From: Bacillota bacterium | Lineage (GTDB): Bacteria; Bacillota; Clostridia; DSM-8532 | Length of the DNA stretch: 8,494 nucleotides | Assembly (NCBI GenBank): GCA_023426765.1 | Contig: JAEZBW010000290.1 | Coordinates: 1 to 8,494, forward strand | Reading direction: 5' to 3' | In this document: piece after piece, positions 7,308 through 8,494 of the stretch | How the letters are laid out: the number at the start of each line of letters is the position of its first letter | How positions within the stretch are numbered: position 1 is the stretch's first letter | The notes under the pieces: generated by a model | What the model saw: the letters and a program-made list of their open reading frames with translations, nothing else | What the model was told of the DNA's origin: nothing | Databases searched by the model: none | Translations under genes and position numbers: made by a program

Positions 7308-8154
7308 CGCGCATATCCACTTTTCCAATATAGAAAGCTTTAAGCAGACCGCGAGGGAGATCTCCTTTTTGGATTATTCAGGGGAAGGCTTTCAAAAGCA
7401 ATTCAGAGAAGCCGGCGTTGTTGCCGCTGTCGGAATGGGCTTAACCGAAAAAAGCCCGGAAGGGTTTCCCGACCAGTCCTCACCAAACCCCATGCTGCTG
7501 GATCTGGAAGAAATTTCCGAAGGCATGGTTTTATGCCCCGGGATTAACCCGGTTCAGCTTTTAAGCGCCGGAATTGAAGAACTGGAAAAGATTGAATCTG
7601 TTCTCTCGGATCCGAAGACCGTCGGTTTAAAAATATACGCAGGTTATTATCCCTTTTATGTTCATGACAGGGTCTATGAACCCATATACCGTATGGCTGA
7701 GGAATATAAGCTTGCGGTTGTCATTCACGGCGGGGCAACCTACTCCGACCGATGCTGCCTGAAGTATTCCCATCCGCTGGAGGTGGATCAGCTTGCCGTT
7801 AAGCACAGGAACCTGAATTTCATCATCGCCCACTTAGGCGATCCGTGGGTGATGGACACGGCGGTTGTTGTCGCCAAAAACGAAAACGTGTACGCCGATC
7901 TGTCCGGACTGATTGTCGGAGATGCGCAAAAGATATGGAAAACTCGTACCAACCGGTTGTCCCTGGATCATTTCATGCGAGCGCTGAATTATGCCGAAAG
8001 GTACGACAAGTTCCTCTTCGGTTCGGATTGGCCGCTGGCCCCGATTATGCCCTATATTGAGTTTGTCCGGGATCTGATCCCCGAAGAACACCACGAAAAC
8101 GTATTTTACCGCAATGCACTCCGCGCGTTTCCGAAATTAGAGAGTTTACTTTAA
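7294..8154 (+). CDS. Amidohydrolase_2-type metal-dependent hydrolase
   Basis: This 286-residue TIM-barrel protein belongs by motif to the amidohydrolase superfamily (Amidohydrolase_2 / COG2159-like), whose members hydrolyse or decarboxylate varied small molecules using a bound metal. The candidate metal and catalytic residues appear in the expected order: H7 and H9 in DAHIHF, K113 in GLKIYAGYYPF, H145 in VIHGG, H180 in IAHLGDPW, and D245 in FGSDWP. The length fits a complete compact member. The ATG at 7294 is preferred because GGAG lies at 7284-7287; a TTG at 7273 in the same frame lacks a good site. The start lies 14 nt inside the upstream fusion gene, a strong sign of translational coupling. 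Substrate is unknown; the superfamily is too diverse to say more. A hairpin terminator follows 34 bp after the stop. Confidence 0.9.
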   Translation: MKIIDAHIHFSNIESFKQTAREISFLDYSGEGFQKQFREAGVVAAVGMGLTEKSPEGFPDQSSPNPMLLDLEEISEGMVLCPGINPVQLLSAGIEELEKIESVLSDPKTVGLKIYAGYYPFYVHDRVYEPIYRMAEEYKLAVVIHGGATYSDRCCLKYSHPLEVDQLAVKHRNLNFIIAHLGDPWVMDTAVVVAKNENVYADLSGLIVGDAQKIWKTRTNRLSLDHFMRALNYAERYDKFLFGSDWPLAPIMPYIEFVRDLIPEEHHENVFYRNALRAFPKLESLL

Positions 8155-8187
8155 ACCTGAGCCTGGACTAATCCTGCCCAGCTGAAT

Positions 8188-8242
8188 TGAGTCAACAGGG
8201 AACTAAAAAGAACAGTCCCCGTTGACTCATTTTATTTTCTAC
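8188..8242 (+). terminator. Hairpin terminator, REP-like
   Basis: TGAGTCAAC (8188-8196) pairs perfectly with GTTGACTCA (8221-8229). After one mismatch, GGGA (8198-8201) pairs with TCCC (8216-8219) and C-T with A-G, leaving an A-rich loop near 8205-8213. A T-rich run, TTTTATTTTCT (8230-8240), follows on the plus strand, so this fits an intrinsic terminator for the GNAT-amidohydrolase unit. The long imperfect palindrome, with a loop close to AAAAAGAACAGTCCCC, resembles dispersed palindromes I recall from Clostridia-type genomes; that resemblance is from memory and untested. Confidence 0.75.
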
Positions 8243-8494
8243 AGTACTGAAGACGAACAGGTATTTGAAACTATCAAACATGTATGAACCTACCAAGTCG
8301 AATTCGGACTAGTAAATCTATATTTTCTTTATCATGATGGGGCAAAGCTGTATATTCAGTGACCACCGGGTTACTGTTCACACCCTAGTAGAGCTAGCGG
8401 ATGATTTGGGTGATTTTGGTGACGAAAGACAACATACCTCGAAGCCCTGCTTCATACAGGAAGGTCTATTGCGTGCAGCTTGAGCGACCCAGGA
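8243..8494. other. Unrecognised sequence at the right edge
   Basis: No convincing gene is visible in these 252 bases. The longest start-to-stop frame noticed begins with ATG ATG near 8335 and runs about 50 codons on the plus strand (MMGQSCIFSDHRV and onward). It has no ribosome binding site and no recognisable family. The stretch holds one more GTTACTGTTCAC core (8370-8381), flanked by GGGT (8368-8371) and ACCC (8382-8385), which could pair. It may be decayed mobile-element sequence or the flank of an element or structured RNA beyond the window. Confidence 0.35.

Noticed and set aside
8335..8487. About 50-codon plus-strand frame at the right edge
   Set aside because: No ribosome binding site, no family resemblance, and the hairpin repeat runs through it.

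Overview
The window looks like a chromosomal segment of a moderate-GC Bacillota (Firmicutes), most likely Clostridia-like. Three things suggest this: the cdd - era - (yqzL) - recO gene order, the small YqzL-type protein next to recO, and strong AGGAGG-like ribosome binding sites with sigma-A-like promoters. This placement comes from gene content only; no database was searched.

Minus-strand block (1-3950), in order of transcription: cytidine deaminase (cdd), the GTPase Era, a UPF0371/DUF1846 protein, a YqzL-like small protein, and the N-terminal two thirds or so of RecO, which runs off the left edge. It combines pyrimidine salvage, 30S ribosome assembly (Era) and recombinational repair (RecO). 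The unusual points are the 494-codon DUF1846 gene between era and yqzL-recO, and a YqzL reading frame that runs 53 nt into recO.

Divergent intergenic region (3951-4265): a good sigma-A-like promoter for cdd on the minus strand (3986-4014) and a stronger extended -10 promoter on the plus strand (4178-4207). Between them lie about three degenerate 36-bp tandem units (4015-4122), each able to fold into a short hairpin. The core GTTACTGTTCAC recurs as a hairpin loop near the right edge (about 8370).

Plus-strand block (4266-8154): a two-gene unit overlapping by 14 nt. The first gene encodes a 1013-residue protein with an N-terminal GNAT acetyltransferase domain followed by about 850 residues that look beta-sandwich rich, with Ig/NEW3-like and galactose-mutarotase-like stretches. 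The second encodes a 286-residue Amidohydrolase_2-type metal-dependent hydrolase. Their function is unknown. This pair is the most plausible poorly described system here, and a role in modified-carbohydrate metabolism is only inference. It ends at a T-tailed, REP-like hairpin terminator (8188-8242).

Right edge (8243-8494): no convincing gene; unrecognised, possibly decayed or mobile-element-associated sequence carrying another copy of the hairpin core.
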